DNA from: an uncultured Bulleidia sp.
GTDB taxonomy: Bacteria > Bacillota_I > Bacilli_A > Erysipelotrichales > Erysipelotrichaceae
Assembly: GCA_934754415.1 (NCBI GenBank)
Contig: CAKVIS010000003.1
Coordinates: forward strand, 1 to 64,000
Direction of reading: 5' to 3'
Length of the DNA stretch: 64,000 nt
The notes beneath the pieces are model-generated. The model worked only from the letters and a program-made list of their open reading frames with translations, was not told the DNA's origin and did no database searches. The position numbers and the translations under genes are program-made. The first letter of the stretch is position 1. Every line of letters begins with the position of its first letter. Positions 43,621 to 51,266 of the stretch are shown here, piece after piece.

Positions 43621-43647
43621 ATTACCTGTAAACAGGTAATTTTTTTC
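43621..43647 (+). terminator. Terminator after rpmG
   Basis: The nine-base stem ATTACCTGT/ACAGGTAAT starts two bases after the stop and is followed by seven Ts. Confidence 0.85.
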
Positions 43648-43660
43648 TTATAGATTCTAT

Positions 43661-44263
43661 ATGAAAGTGGATGTATTACCAATAGGTCTGTATCAGGAGA
43701 ATATTTATGTTCTGCATGATCATGATCATGTACTGATTGTTGATCCAGGTGCTCATGCCAGCCAGATTGCAAAAGTTATTTCCAAAGAGGAAAGTGTGGA
43801 TGGTATTTTACTGACACATGGTCATGAAGATCATACAGGTGCTGTGGATGATGTAGTGGATATATATCATTGTCCGGTGTATATGCATATGGCAGATATA
43901 CCTTTGGTGGACAGTTCCTCCAGACAAAGAACAGCATACAGTGATTCGGTGTATTCTCCAATCACACTGTTACCGGAAGGGAAAACACATATTGGAACAT
44001 TTGATCTGAATGTGTATTCTACTCCGGGGCACACGGCAGGAAGTGTCTGTGTGCAGTACAGAAACCTGTTATTTTCCGGAGATACTTTGTTTGCTGGAAG
44101 CTGTGGAAGAACAGATCTTTTTTCAGGAGATGAAACGCAGATGTTGCAGTCTCTTGTGTTTCTTTCCACATTGCCTAATGATCTGATAGTTCTTCCGGGA
44201 CATGGCCCAAGAACAACTATCAAACAGGAAAAACAGACTAATTATTTTATGAAAGGTATGTAG
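43661..44263 (+). CDS. MBL-fold hydrolase (YqgX/glyoxalase II-like)
   Basis: This 200-residue metallo-beta-lactamase-fold protein has the binuclear metal motif THGHEDHTGA, then TPGHTAGSV, GDTLF and GHGP near the end. The pattern is that of glyoxalase II-like thioesterases such as Bacillus YqgX, which is likewise upstream of comGA. The substrate is not known. There is no ribosome site: a TATAGA hexamer (43649-43654) ends six bases before the ATG, which suggests a leaderless mRNA. A terminator follows, so it is separate from the com operon. Confidence 0.85.
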   Translation: MKVDVLPIGLYQENIYVLHDHDHVLIVDPGAHASQIAKVISKEESVDGILLTHGHEDHTGAVDDVVDIYHCPVYMHMADIPLVDSSSRQRTAYSDSVYSPITLLPEGKTHIGTFDLNVYSTPGHTAGSVCVQYRNLLFSGDTLFAGSCGRTDLFSGDETQMLQSLVFLSTLPNDLIVLPGHGPRTTIKQEKQTNYFMKGM

Positions 44264-44287
44264 TGATGAATTACATATCTTTTTTTG
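44255..44287 (+). terminator. Terminator after MBL gene
   Basis: The eight-base stem GGTATGTA/TACATATC spans the stop codon and is followed by seven Ts and a second T-rich stretch. Confidence 0.65.
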
Positions 44288-44302
44288 TTTCTTTTTTTAA
44301 TT

Positions 44303-44335
44303 TTCATGGAAAGAATTCTTCTTTTTTGTGAATAG
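44303..44335 (+). promoter_or_regulatory. Candidate alternative-sigma promoter of comG operon
   Basis: No sigma-A boxes are convincing before comGA. TGGAAAG (GGA at 44308) and GTGAATAG (GAAT at 44330) resemble the SigH form with GGA and GAAT cores, with a spacer one or two bases longer than usual. The assignment is tentative. Confidence 0.3.
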
Positions 44336-44353
44336 TGATAGTGAGGAGGTTAT

Positions 44354-45340
44354 ATGGAAAAACGATTACAGGAGATTTTAAAAGTAGCATTAAAGTATCA
44401 TGTGACAGATATTCACTTCTCTTTGACAGAAAAAGATGATCCGGAAGTCATTATTGAAATGAGAGTGGATGGTGTCATACAGCAAATGAAGCCAGGGAAA
44501 GATGATGTCCGGTTATTTCATTACCTGATGTATCGCGCCAATCTGGATATTACCAGCAGTTTTGTACCACAGACAGGGTCTTTTCAGATAGAAATTGATA
44601 ACACCTGGATATCTGCCAGATTTGCTCTGGTAAACAGTTTTCAAAGAACGAGCGGTGTATTACGCATTTTGAATGGAGGGGGAGGGTTACAGATTGATCA
44701 GTTATCTTATGATAAACAGGTGACAAAGTATTTTGATACCCTGCTGCAACATCGAACGGGTTTATTTGTATTTTCGGGTCCAACCTGTTCGGGTAAGACT
44801 ACCACTTTATATACATTACTGAATGCCTGTACAGGTAAAAAAATTTACACTCTTGAAGATCCTATTGAAGTTATCAGCGATAAGTATATTCAGCTTCAGG
44901 TCAATGAAAAACAGCATTTATCTTATGCTGACGGCATCAAACAGCTAATGCGGCATGACCCGGACATTGTCATGATTGGAGAAATCAGGGACAGTGAAGC
45001 CGCAAGAATGGCTGTAAGATGTGCTTTGACAGGTCATCTGGTTGTGACTACCTTACACGCCTCGGATTGTACAGGGGCGATTCACCGTTTACTGGATCTT
45101 GGAGCAGACAGATATCAGCTGATGGATGTACTTCTTGGTATATCTAATCAACGCCTGTACAGCGCGCCTCATCACCTTAAGACAGGTGTATATGAGTGTA
45201 TGAACAGAAAGGAGGTGGAGTACTGGTTCACTCACCATCAACTTCCTTATGAACATATTTCACTGCAGGAAAAGATCAGGAAAGCTGTGGAGCGCAATGA
45301 AATCTCTTATGCAGAAGCGTGCAGCGATCTTGTTGAATGA
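44354..45340 (+). CDS. comGA: Competence traffic ATPase ComGA
   Basis: ComGA is the GspE/PilB-type ATPase that drives assembly of the competence pilus. The 328-residue protein has Walker A as GPTCSGKTTTLY, the Asp box region, Walker B with MIGEIRDSEAARMA and the HIS-type THLHASDC segment. As in other ComGA proteins, the N-terminal domain of PilB is short and the tetra-cysteine zinc site is absent. GAGGAGGT lies close before the ATG. The gene heads a seven-gene operon. Confidence 0.95.
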   Translation: MEKRLQEILKVALKYHVTDIHFSLTEKDDPEVIIEMRVDGVIQQMKPGKDDVRLFHYLMYRANLDITSSFVPQTGSFQIEIDNTWISARFALVNSFQRTSGVLRILNGGGGLQIDQLSYDKQVTKYFDTLLQHRTGLFVFSGPTCSGKTTTLYTLLNACTGKKIYTLEDPIEVISDKYIQLQVNEKQHLSYADGIKQLMRHDPDIVMIGEIRDSEAARMAVRCALTGHLVVTTLHASDCTGAIHRLLDLGADRYQLMDVLLGISNQRLYSAPHHLKTGVYECMNRKEVEYWFTHHQLPYEHISLQEKIRKAVERNEISYAEACSDLVE

Positions 45341-46304
45341 AGAAGATTTTCAGTCTTTGTATACATTAATGAACAGTGGTTTTTCCTTTGCACAATGTCT
45401 GTCTGTTATTGAAAGAACCTCTAATGCACAGGTACTTCGGCAATTAAAGAATCACCTTGAACTTGGGGAGCTGGCTGATCAGTTTTTTACCAGTTATGTA
45501 CCTAAAAAGTACAGAGTATATATGTCTGTGTTCATGAAGTTTATTCCCCTGACTGAAAGTATGTCTTTATCTATAGAACTAGTGCATCAGGAAGAGGCGT
45601 TTTTGAAGCAATTGAAAAGAGGAATCATTTATCCTTTGTTTCTTATGATAGGAGTGGGTGCAGGTACAGCAGTCTTTAATGCAACGGTTTTACCGTCAAT
45701 GCTGAACCTGATGGATGCTTTCCGTGTACAGGATACTGCTTTGTATCTTGGACAGTATTTGCTGGGAATTATCTGCAGATTAGTTGTGTTGAGTTTTATG
45801 GCGTTAATACTACTGATCTACTTTTTTACAAGAAAAAAACGTATAGCCTCTGCCTATCTGTTTATTGCTCAAAGATTTCCTTCAGGTATTTTTGTGCAAT
45901 TTGCGTCAAGACAGTTTGCCTGTTTTTTTGAGCAGTGTATTAAGAAGAATATTTCCACCAGAACCAGTATTGCTATATTAAAAGAGCTGGATACACAACC
46001 GATTGTATCTTTATTGGCTGCTCAGCTGGACAAAGAGTTTGTACAGGGGACTGCTTTTGAAAAAGCCATTGCTTCAGTGAATTTAGAGGATACTCTTGCA
46101 AGATTCTTCCATATAGCATTGTATTCCTCTGATGCAGAAGAGATGCTGGAGGGGTATCTGAAGATGTGTACTGCACGCTTTCAACATCAGATAACTATAT
46201 TTACCAGGATAGTGCAATCCTGCTGTTACGTATGTATTGGCATTGTTATCTTATTTGTATATCGCATTTTAATGTTACCGATGAATATTTTACAGATCAT
46301 GTGA
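45297..46304 (+). CDS. comGB: Competence pilus membrane protein ComGB
   Basis: ComGB is the polytopic GspF/PilC-like platform of the pilus machine. The 335-residue protein has two T2SF-type repeats, with hydrophobic helices near about 115-140, 160-185 and 310-330. The chosen ATG at 45297 follows GTGGAG by four bases and overlaps comGA by 44 nt; an ATG at 45309 is possible. It is followed 18 bases later by comGC. Confidence 0.9.
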   Translation: MKSLMQKRAAILLNEEDFQSLYTLMNSGFSFAQCLSVIERTSNAQVLRQLKNHLELGELADQFFTSYVPKKYRVYMSVFMKFIPLTESMSLSIELVHQEEAFLKQLKRGIIYPLFLMIGVGAGTAVFNATVLPSMLNLMDAFRVQDTALYLGQYLLGIICRLVVLSFMALILLIYFFTRKKRIASAYLFIAQRFPSGIFVQFASRQFACFFEQCIKKNISTRTSIAILKELDTQPIVSLLAAQLDKEFVQGTAFEKAIASVNLEDTLARFFHIALYSSDAEEMLEGYLKMCTARFQHQITIFTRIVQSCCYVCIGIVILFVYRILMLPMNILQIM

Positions 46305-46322
46305 TTGAAAGGAGAATTCAAT

Positions 46323-46625
46323 ATGAAGAGAAAGAATAAAGGCTTTACTTTACTGGAAATGGTTGTGGTGGTTTTGATTTTGTCTGTGTTGTTTCTGTTA
46401 ATGGTTCCCAATGTGAAAAATACGCTGGAAATTGTGAATCAGAAAGGATGTAAAGGTCTTGAAAAAGTGGCAGATGCGGCAATACTGGAATATAAATTGA
46501 AATATGATGAATATCCTTCTGGCATTTCAGATCTTGTCAATGCAGGTTTACTGGAAGAAAACCAGACAACATGTGATGGAAGTAAGACACTGGTAATCTA
46601 TGATGGCGTCGCACGTATTGAATAA
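46323..46625 (+). CDS. comGC: Major competence pseudopilin ComGC
   Basis: ComGC is the main subunit of the DNA-uptake pilus. The 100-residue precursor has the prepilin motif NKGFTLLEM, cut after Gly7 with Glu at mature position 5, and then a hydrophobic helix. Two cysteines (in KGCKGLEK and TTCDG) can form the conserved disulfide. The ATG at 46323 has AAAGGAGA eight bases upstream; an earlier in-frame TTG is not needed. It overlaps comGD. Confidence 0.94.
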   Translation: MKRKNKGFTLLEMVVVVLILSVLFLLMVPNVKNTLEIVNQKGCKGLEKVADAAILEYKLKYDEYPSGISDLVNAGLLEENQTTCDGSKTLVIYDGVARIE

Positions 46626-46917
46626 GAGAGGATTTACCCTGGTGGAAATGTGTATGGTAATGGGGGTCATTTCCATACTGTCTTTATGTGCATTGCCTGT
46701 ACATATGGTGCACATGCAGGATAAGTATCTGTGGCCTGCGGATTACCTTGTGTCTCAGACAAAGGCTATGAAGGTGAGCAGGAATGTAGTGTACAAGAGC
46801 GCCTATGCAACAGTGTATTTTAATGCAAAAGGAAATGTACGAAGTGCACAGACAATACAGATAGATAACAGAGTGGTGGTGAGTGAACTTGGTGAAGGGA
46901 AACTTGTATTTAAATAA
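46600..46917 (+). CDS. comGD: Minor pseudopilin ComGD
   Basis: This 105-residue protein has the class III signal NKRGFTLVEM (cleavage Gly, then Phe, Glu at +5) and a hydrophobic helix. It is followed by a short globular part typical of minor pilins. The start codon is uncertain because adjacent ATGs at 46600 and 46603 have no clear ribosome site; it overlaps comGC by 26 nt. Confidence 0.85.
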   Translation: MMASHVLNKRGFTLVEMCMVMGVISILSLCALPVHMVHMQDKYLWPADYLVSQTKAMKVSRNVVYKSAYATVYFNAKGNVRSAQTIQIDNRVVVSELGEGKLVFK

Positions 46918-47098
46918 AAAAGGTTTTTTTGTGACAGAGATTCTGGTGGCTGTGAGTATCTGTTCTTTGACATCTGTGCTGGTCGTATCGGCGAATATGC
47001 GAATCAGAAGCAGTGAAGAAACAATAGAAACCTATCGCAAAGAAAATGATACTCAGTTACAGGCAATATACAGGGGAAAAGACATATGCGATCAATAA
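46883..47098 (+). CDS. comGE: Minor pseudopilin ComGE
   Basis: This 71-residue protein has the prepilin motif NKKGFFVTEILVAVS with Glu at +5 and a hydrophobic helix, and only a short remainder. I list the GTG at 46883, but TTG or GTG codons at 46892 and 46904, the last after GAAGGGA, are equally plausible starts. Its place after comGD identifies it. Confidence 0.8.
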   Translation: MNLVKGNLYLNKKGFFVTEILVAVSICSLTSVLVVSANMRIRSSEETIETYRKENDTQLQAIYRGKDICDQ

Positions 47099-47478
47099 AG
47101 GGATTTGTGCTGTCTCAGTATCTGATAACTTTAATTGCAGGTGCTGTATTGATGCATACTATGGTTATATCTATCTTTCTTTCCATCTCCGGACTGACTT
47201 TTGCGATAGAGCTGCAAGATGAAATAGGTATTCAGCAATTAAGAAGACTGTTGTTACTAAGTTATGATATGTGCTGTATGACAGACTGCGTAAGTTTTGA
47301 ATACAAGAATGAAAAATATACTTTGCAATATGTGAATGAAAACCTGATCATGCAGCCTGGGACGCAGATTTTTCTTACAGATGTGGATGCTTGTACATTT
47401 GTACAGTATGGAAGAGATCTGTATATGGAATATGCAAGAGATGGAAAAGTATATGAAAGATTTCTGTATGAATCGTAA
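47086..47478 (+). CDS. comGF: ComGF-like minor pseudopilin
   Basis: This 130-residue protein has an N-terminal helix preceded by KGF, resembling a prepilin. The residue at +5 is Gln instead of Glu (FVLSQ), which is unusual, and the later part is rich in Tyr and Asp with one Cys pair (CCMTDC). Position in the operon fits ComGF, whose sequence is poorly conserved. AGGGGAAA precedes the ATG, and it overlaps comGE by 13 nt. Confidence 0.75.
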   Translation: MRSIKGFVLSQYLITLIAGAVLMHTMVISIFLSISGLTFAIELQDEIGIQQLRRLLLLSYDMCCMTDCVSFEYKNEKYTLQYVNENLIMQPGTQIFLTDVDACTFVQYGRDLYMEYARDGKVYERFLYES

Positions 47479-47821
47479 AGGTTTTATCACAGTGTTTTTC
47501 CTTTCGGGATTTCTGATTTGTTCAACCGTTGTATCTGTTTCTATGTATATACAGAAAAAGATGTTTGAAGGGTTTTTGAATCTGCGCGAAAATGCAGAGT
47601 ATTTTAAACAGGAAGTACTGATTATTGAGCATATTAAATCAGAGCTGAAGAAAGATACCTTGATGTCATCAGAGTTTATATATGACAGTGTGAGCTGTTC
47701 TATGGAAGTTCAAGAGGATACAGTGAAGGTGCAGGTATATGATGAAAAAGAAGAAATTCTGGAAGTACTTATAGATACAGAGAAAAAGATTGTTCTGGAC
47801 TATACAAGTTATCGAAATTGA
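47453..47821 (+). CDS. comGG: ComGG-like minor pseudopilin
   Basis: This protein of about 120 residues has RKGFITVFFLSG followed by a hydrophobic helix and a charged, helical C-terminal part with one Cys. The Glu at +5 is absent, as in some ComGG proteins. The start is uncertain (ATGs at 47441, 47453 or 47468; 47453 follows a weak GGAAA). It overlaps comGF by 26 nt and ends the pilin series. Confidence 0.7.
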   Translation: MKDFCMNRKGFITVFFLSGFLICSTVVSVSMYIQKKMFEGFLNLRENAEYFKQEVLIIEHIKSELKKDTLMSSEFIYDSVSCSMEVQEDTVKVQVYDEKEEILEVLIDTEKKIVLDYTSYRN

Positions 47822-47883
47822 TTGACACATTTTTCCATTACTTTAAAATGGATGTGGTAAGAATTTGGAAGGAGTATAACAAA

Positions 47884-48447
47884 ATGATCAGTGTAAATGA
47901 TTTGAAACCTGGAATTTGTTTTGAACTGGAAGGTGATTTGTATACTGTTTTGATTCTGGATTTGAACAAGACAGCTATGGCAAAGATGAACGTAAAAGTA
48001 AAAGTCAGAAACTTACGTTCCGGTGTAATCAAGGAAATTAACTTCTCTAATATCGGTGTCAGTAAAGTAGAACAGATTACTGTAGATAGAAAAACAATGA
48101 ACTATTTATATGATGATGGTTCTTCTTTAGTGTTCATGGATAATGAAACTTACGAGCAGATTGAGATTCCACATGAAAGACTGGAATGGGAAATGAAATT
48201 CCTGAGACCTAATGAAGATGTGACTATCTCTATGTTCAATAATGAAATCCTGGGCGTCATTCTTCCGGATAAGGTGGCTTTACAGATTACAGAATGTGAG
48301 CAGGCTGTAAAAGGGGATACTGCAACTTCTGCTTCTAAAAATGCTGTGTTGGAAACAGGTCTTGAAGTGAAGGTTCCATTATTCATCCAGTCCGGGGAAA
48401 CGATTCTTGTTTCCACATCTGATGGAAAATATTGCGGAAGAGCTTAA
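47884..48447 (+). CDS. efp: Elongation factor P (divergent tip loop)
   Basis: EF-P relieves ribosome stalling at polyproline stretches. The 187-residue protein starts MISVNDLKPG, and the three-barrel structure is complete, ending with VPLFIQSGETILVSTSDGKY. The alignment to Bacillus EF-P is ungapped up to residue 47 and places Met32 where the functional Lys32 stands. The tip loop KPGKGAAF becomes KTAMAKMN. AAGGAG precedes the ATG at 47884. It lies just after comGG, whose coding region ends 62 bp upstream. The enzyme families that modify Lys or Arg tips cannot act on Met, so this may be a functionally divergent copy. Confidence 0.9.
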   Translation: MISVNDLKPGICFELEGDLYTVLILDLNKTAMAKMNVKVKVRNLRSGVIKEINFSNIGVSKVEQITVDRKTMNYLYDDGSSLVFMDNETYEQIEIPHERLEWEMKFLRPNEDVTISMFNNEILGVILPDKVALQITECEQAVKGDTATSASKNAVLETGLEVKVPLFIQSGETILVSTSDGKYCGRA

Positions 48448-48455
48448 GATTTTAT

Positions 48456-48482
48456 AAAATGTGCCAGAAAGCACATTTTTTT
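48456..48482 (+). terminator. Terminator after efp
   Basis: The eight-base stem AAATGTGC/GCACATTT with a CAGAAA loop is followed by seven Ts. Confidence 0.85.
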
Positions 48483-48511
48483 ATGTACAATAGATAGGGA
48501 GAGGATTGACC

Positions 48512-49426
48512 ATGAAATTTGTAAATCACTATGTTAGAAGAACGGCAACTCCTGGTGACAGACACAAAAGGGTAGTTGCATATCGTCATACACCATACGT
48601 TTCAGCAAAAACAAAACGTGAAATATTCCTGATTGAGGAAAAAGAAACTCCTGTTGTACAAAAAGAAATTCATACTGCAGCAAAGCTTTCTGATGTGCCT
48701 GAAAACAATATTGCACATATGCAGGCTGTACAGGACACTGTGAAAGAGGAAGTAAAACTCACCAGAAAACAAAAGAAAGAATTCTGTCGTAATGCAGAAA
48801 TTACCGCATTGATAAACAGAAAGAAATATAAGTTGACAGATATCTTTTTCAGACCATATTCCTGTATGGTAAATGAAGCTCAGGAGGAGATCAGTGCAAG
48901 CTTTTTATCCAGTCTTCTCAGACTTGTTATGAAATGGCTTGTTGTATCTGTTTTCCTGGGTATTTCCTTTCAGGAAGCTGTGAATGCTAAAGGACTTCGC
49001 TTTTTATCTTTAAACTTTACAGGTACGGCTTCCATAGTCTTTGGTCTTACAATTCTGTTCATTCTGTGTGAGGTACTCAGTTACGTACTGGCATGGATTG
49101 TCTGCATGATAAAACGCAAGGGTATCTCATTGACAAGAATCTTTGCAGTTGGTTCCATGGATTGTGTATTTATGGTGACTGGTTTTATAATTACTGGTTT
49201 TGTATGCAGAAAAAATCCTGTTTATGGCATGTTACTGATGGTAATGTTCCTTGTGATGGACATGTATTTAAGACATAATGCTTTCGGCAGATGCACAGAA
49301 TGTTCAAAAGAGTTACAGGCATGTCTTTTTACAGTTTCTGTTGTACTGGAAGCGTATTGTTTTATTCAGTTGTTTGGACTGACTATGACAAAAATGATTG
49401 AACTGTTTGCTTTATTGATACAATAA
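48512..49426 (+). CDS. Orphan polytopic membrane protein, unknown
   Basis: This 304-residue protein is not recognised. Residues 1-130 are hydrophilic and very basic (RHKRVVAYRHTPYV, KLTRKQKKEF), and then about five hydrophobic segments follow between about 140 and 300. Cysteines are frequent in the membrane part, with a CTEC pair in a loop near residue 262. The first ATG at 48512 follows GGGAGAGGA. It is followed after 3 bp by the -35 box of the ribU riboswitch. Without relatives in view, the role is unknown. A cytosolic RNA- or DNA-facing basic tail is an inference. Confidence 0.7.
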   Translation: MKFVNHYVRRTATPGDRHKRVVAYRHTPYVSAKTKREIFLIEEKETPVVQKEIHTAAKLSDVPENNIAHMQAVQDTVKEEVKLTRKQKKEFCRNAEITALINRKKYKLTDIFFRPYSCMVNEAQEEISASFLSSLLRLVMKWLVVSVFLGISFQEAVNAKGLRFLSLNFTGTASIVFGLTILFILCEVLSYVLAWIVCMIKRKGISLTRIFAVGSMDCVFMVTGFIITGFVCRKNPVYGMLLMVMFLVMDMYLRHNAFGRCTECSKELQACLFTVSVVLEAYCFIQLFGLTMTKMIELFALLIQ

Positions 49427-49429
49427 CGG

Positions 49430-49458
49430 TTTACAAACATATAGATGCTTATTATAAT
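49430..49458 (+). promoter_or_regulatory. Promoter of FMN riboswitch transcript
   Basis: TTTACA (49430-49435), a 17-bp spacer and TATAAT (49453-49458) start transcription about 7 bp before the riboswitch aptamer. Confidence 0.8.
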
Positions 49459-49469
49459 AACAGTGGTAA

Positions 49470-49583
49470 AACTCAGGGCAAGGTGAAATTCCTGACCGGC
49501 GGTAAACCCCGCGACTCTGCAACAGCAGATTGAATTGGTGAAATTCCAATGGCGACAGTACAGTCTGGATGAAAGAGATGTTT
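49470..49583 (+). promoter_or_regulatory. FMN riboswitch (RFN element)
   Basis: The conserved aptamer core is plain: CTCAGGGCAAGGTGAAATTC, CCTGACCGGCGGTAAACCC, CGCGACTCTG and the closing GGATGAAAGAGAT. It senses FMN and switches off the transcript when FMN is abundant. It controls ribU. Confidence 0.97.
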
Positions 49584-49610
49584 ATCACTTTTATTATGTT
49601 TTAAAATACC

Positions 49611-49647
49611 CGGAGGTTTTTACTTTGAAGACCCCCGTTTTATTTTT
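49611..49647 (+). terminator. Riboswitch terminator
   Basis: CGGAGGTTTTT pairs with GAAGACCCCCG (one mismatch and two wobbles), followed by TTTTATTTTT. It is the FMN-dependent expression platform. A second short CCCCG/CGGGG pairing lies near the ribosome site. Confidence 0.75.
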
Positions 49648-49670
49648 GCGGGGAAGAGGAGGAAAAAACC

Positions 49671-50285
49671 ATGACAACAACTTCAAACACAAAAACGACT
49701 GTATTTTCAGTCAAAACCATCGCAAAGGTAGCTATTCTTGCTGCAATTGCCGAAATCTTAATGCTGATCGAATTCCCATTACCAATTGCTCCGTCTTTCT
49801 ATAAGATGGACTTCTCTGAAGTGGCAGTTCTTATAGCAGGTTTTGCTCTAGGCCCAATCGAAGCTGTAATGGTCGAAGGCGTTAAAATTGTATTGAACTT
49901 CTTATTTACAGGTTCTTCTACAATGGGTGTAGGGGAAATTGCAAACTTCATCATCGGATGTGCATTTGCGGTTCCTGCTTCTATTATTTACAGAAAGAAC
50001 AAATCCAAGAAAAACGCTATTATCGGTATGGTTGTCGGTACTTTGTGCATGACAGTAGCCGGTGTATTACTTAACTGGCTCGTATTGATTCCTGCTTATG
50101 TTGCTCTTGCAGGATTCCCTATGGAAGCTATTCTTGGTATGGGACAGGCAATTCATTCTTCTATTAACAGTGTGCTCTCTCTTGTACTGTTATGCGTAAC
50201 ACCATTCAATCTGATTAAGGGCGGTCTTGTGTCTTTGATTACCATGCTGTTATACAAACACATTTCACCACTGTTACATCGTTAA
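49671..50285 (+). CDS. ribU: Riboflavin ECF transporter S component RibU
   Basis: RibU is the substrate-binding membrane part of the energy-coupling-factor importer for riboflavin. The 204-residue protein has six hydrophobic helices, and the motif IEFPLPIAPSFYKMDFSE in the loop after helix 1 is typical of the family. The ATG has GAGGAGG upstream. The FMN riboswitch before it confirms the substrate. The ECF energizing module is not in this window. Confidence 0.95.
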   Translation: MTTTSNTKTTVFSVKTIAKVAILAAIAEILMLIEFPLPIAPSFYKMDFSEVAVLIAGFALGPIEAVMVEGVKIVLNFLFTGSSTMGVGEIANFIIGCAFAVPASIIYRKNKSKKNAIIGMVVGTLCMTVAGVLLNWLVLIPAYVALAGFPMEAILGMGQAIHSSINSVLSLVLLCVTPFNLIKGGLVSLITMLLYKHISPLLHR

Positions 50286-50296
50286 GAAATGCTCAG

Positions 50297-50329
50297 CCAC
50301 TCTACGTGTTCACGCAGAGTGGTTTTTTT
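50297..50329 (+). terminator. Terminator after ribU
   Basis: The stem CCACTCTaCGTG/CACGcAGAGTGG is followed by seven Ts, and directly by an extended -10 promoter. Confidence 0.85.
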
Positions 50330-50337
50330 GGTATAAT
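50329..50337 (+). promoter_or_regulatory. Extended -10 promoter of orphan gene and cmk
   Basis: TGGTATAAT starts at the last T of the ribU terminator. The ribosome site GGTGGAGA and ATG follow 29 bp later. Confidence 0.65.
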
Positions 50338-50366
50338 GGACTAGAAAACTGGGTGGAGAATCATTT

Positions 50367-51263
50367 ATGGAAAAATTATCACGTACAGAAAAATATAAAG
50401 AACTGAGACAAAGTCTGCAAAATGATGTAGGACAGGACCTGGAGACAAAAGATCTGTCTCGTTTTCAGGACAGATTGAATAAAATCGATCCGAATGCTTT
50501 TACTGCGCCAAAGCAGAAAGATTTTGTGGATGAGTATTCTCCAAATCATGCGCGTAAACAGATGGTGGATCCGGACGATATTTCTTTTGATAATACCATG
50601 GATATGAACTATTCTGCAGGGGAGCCTTCTTATAATACGTCTTCCAATAATTTTTCCAATGACTATCTGGATAAATATATCGATGAAGTAAAACAGTATA
50701 ATATTGAGCAGGGCAATGCGGTAAGTGAGGATACAACTGTAAACATTTTAAATCGTATTAGACAGGCAGAAGATTCTTTATCCAAACGTCCTTACCCACC
50801 TAGACAAAGGCCTCAGGTAAATCCTGTGCGTGATGTGGAGGAGGATACTACGGATGTACCGTTTTTAAAGCCTTCTTCCGGTAAGCAGAATAATATCAGG
50901 GTTACAAATAACGCCAAAGCTTCCAGTATTGCTTCTCAGGTGCAGGGACTGATTAATGATTCCTCTATTGAGGATGAGCCATTACCTGAAACGACTCCGG
51001 CAACTGCACATGTATCGGGCATGAATACCAATGAATTCAACAAGCATCTGGAACTTGAAAGAACAACTCGCCAGCAGTTGTTGAATGAAACAACTCAGAT
51101 GCGCTCTCAGCTGGATGATTATGAAGATAACCTGAGTGAAGTGTCTGCCAAGATGCGTCATACAAATCAGATTTTAAATATTGTTCTGGTGATTATGATT
51201 GTTGTACTTGCCATGGTGATTCTGTTTATTCTGTATATTATGGTATTTAAAAAGGGAGCTTAA
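50367..51263 (+). CDS. Tail-anchored coiled-coil protein, unknown
   Basis: This 298-residue protein has no signal peptide. Residues 1-60 are helical and charged (KLSRTEKYKELRQSL), about 60-215 are low complexity with many Asn, Ser, Pro and Asp, about 225-262 look like a coiled coil (LELERTTRQQLLNETTQM), and a single hydrophobic segment (about 268-292) with a short basic end anchors it in the membrane. The layout suggests a cytoplasmic scaffold attached at the membrane. GGTGGAGA precedes the ATG. cmk follows after three bases, so they are co-transcribed. I do not recognise the family. Confidence 0.7.
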   Translation: MEKLSRTEKYKELRQSLQNDVGQDLETKDLSRFQDRLNKIDPNAFTAPKQKDFVDEYSPNHARKQMVDPDDISFDNTMDMNYSAGEPSYNTSSNNFSNDYLDKYIDEVKQYNIEQGNAVSEDTTVNILNRIRQAEDSLSKRPYPPRQRPQVNPVRDVEEDTTDVPFLKPSSGKQNNIRVTNNAKASSIASQVQGLINDSSIEDEPLPETTPATAHVSGMNTNEFNKHLELERTTRQQLLNETTQMRSQLDDYEDNLSEVSAKMRHTNQILNIVLVIMIVVLAMVILFILYIMVFKKGA

Positions 51264-51266
51264 ACT

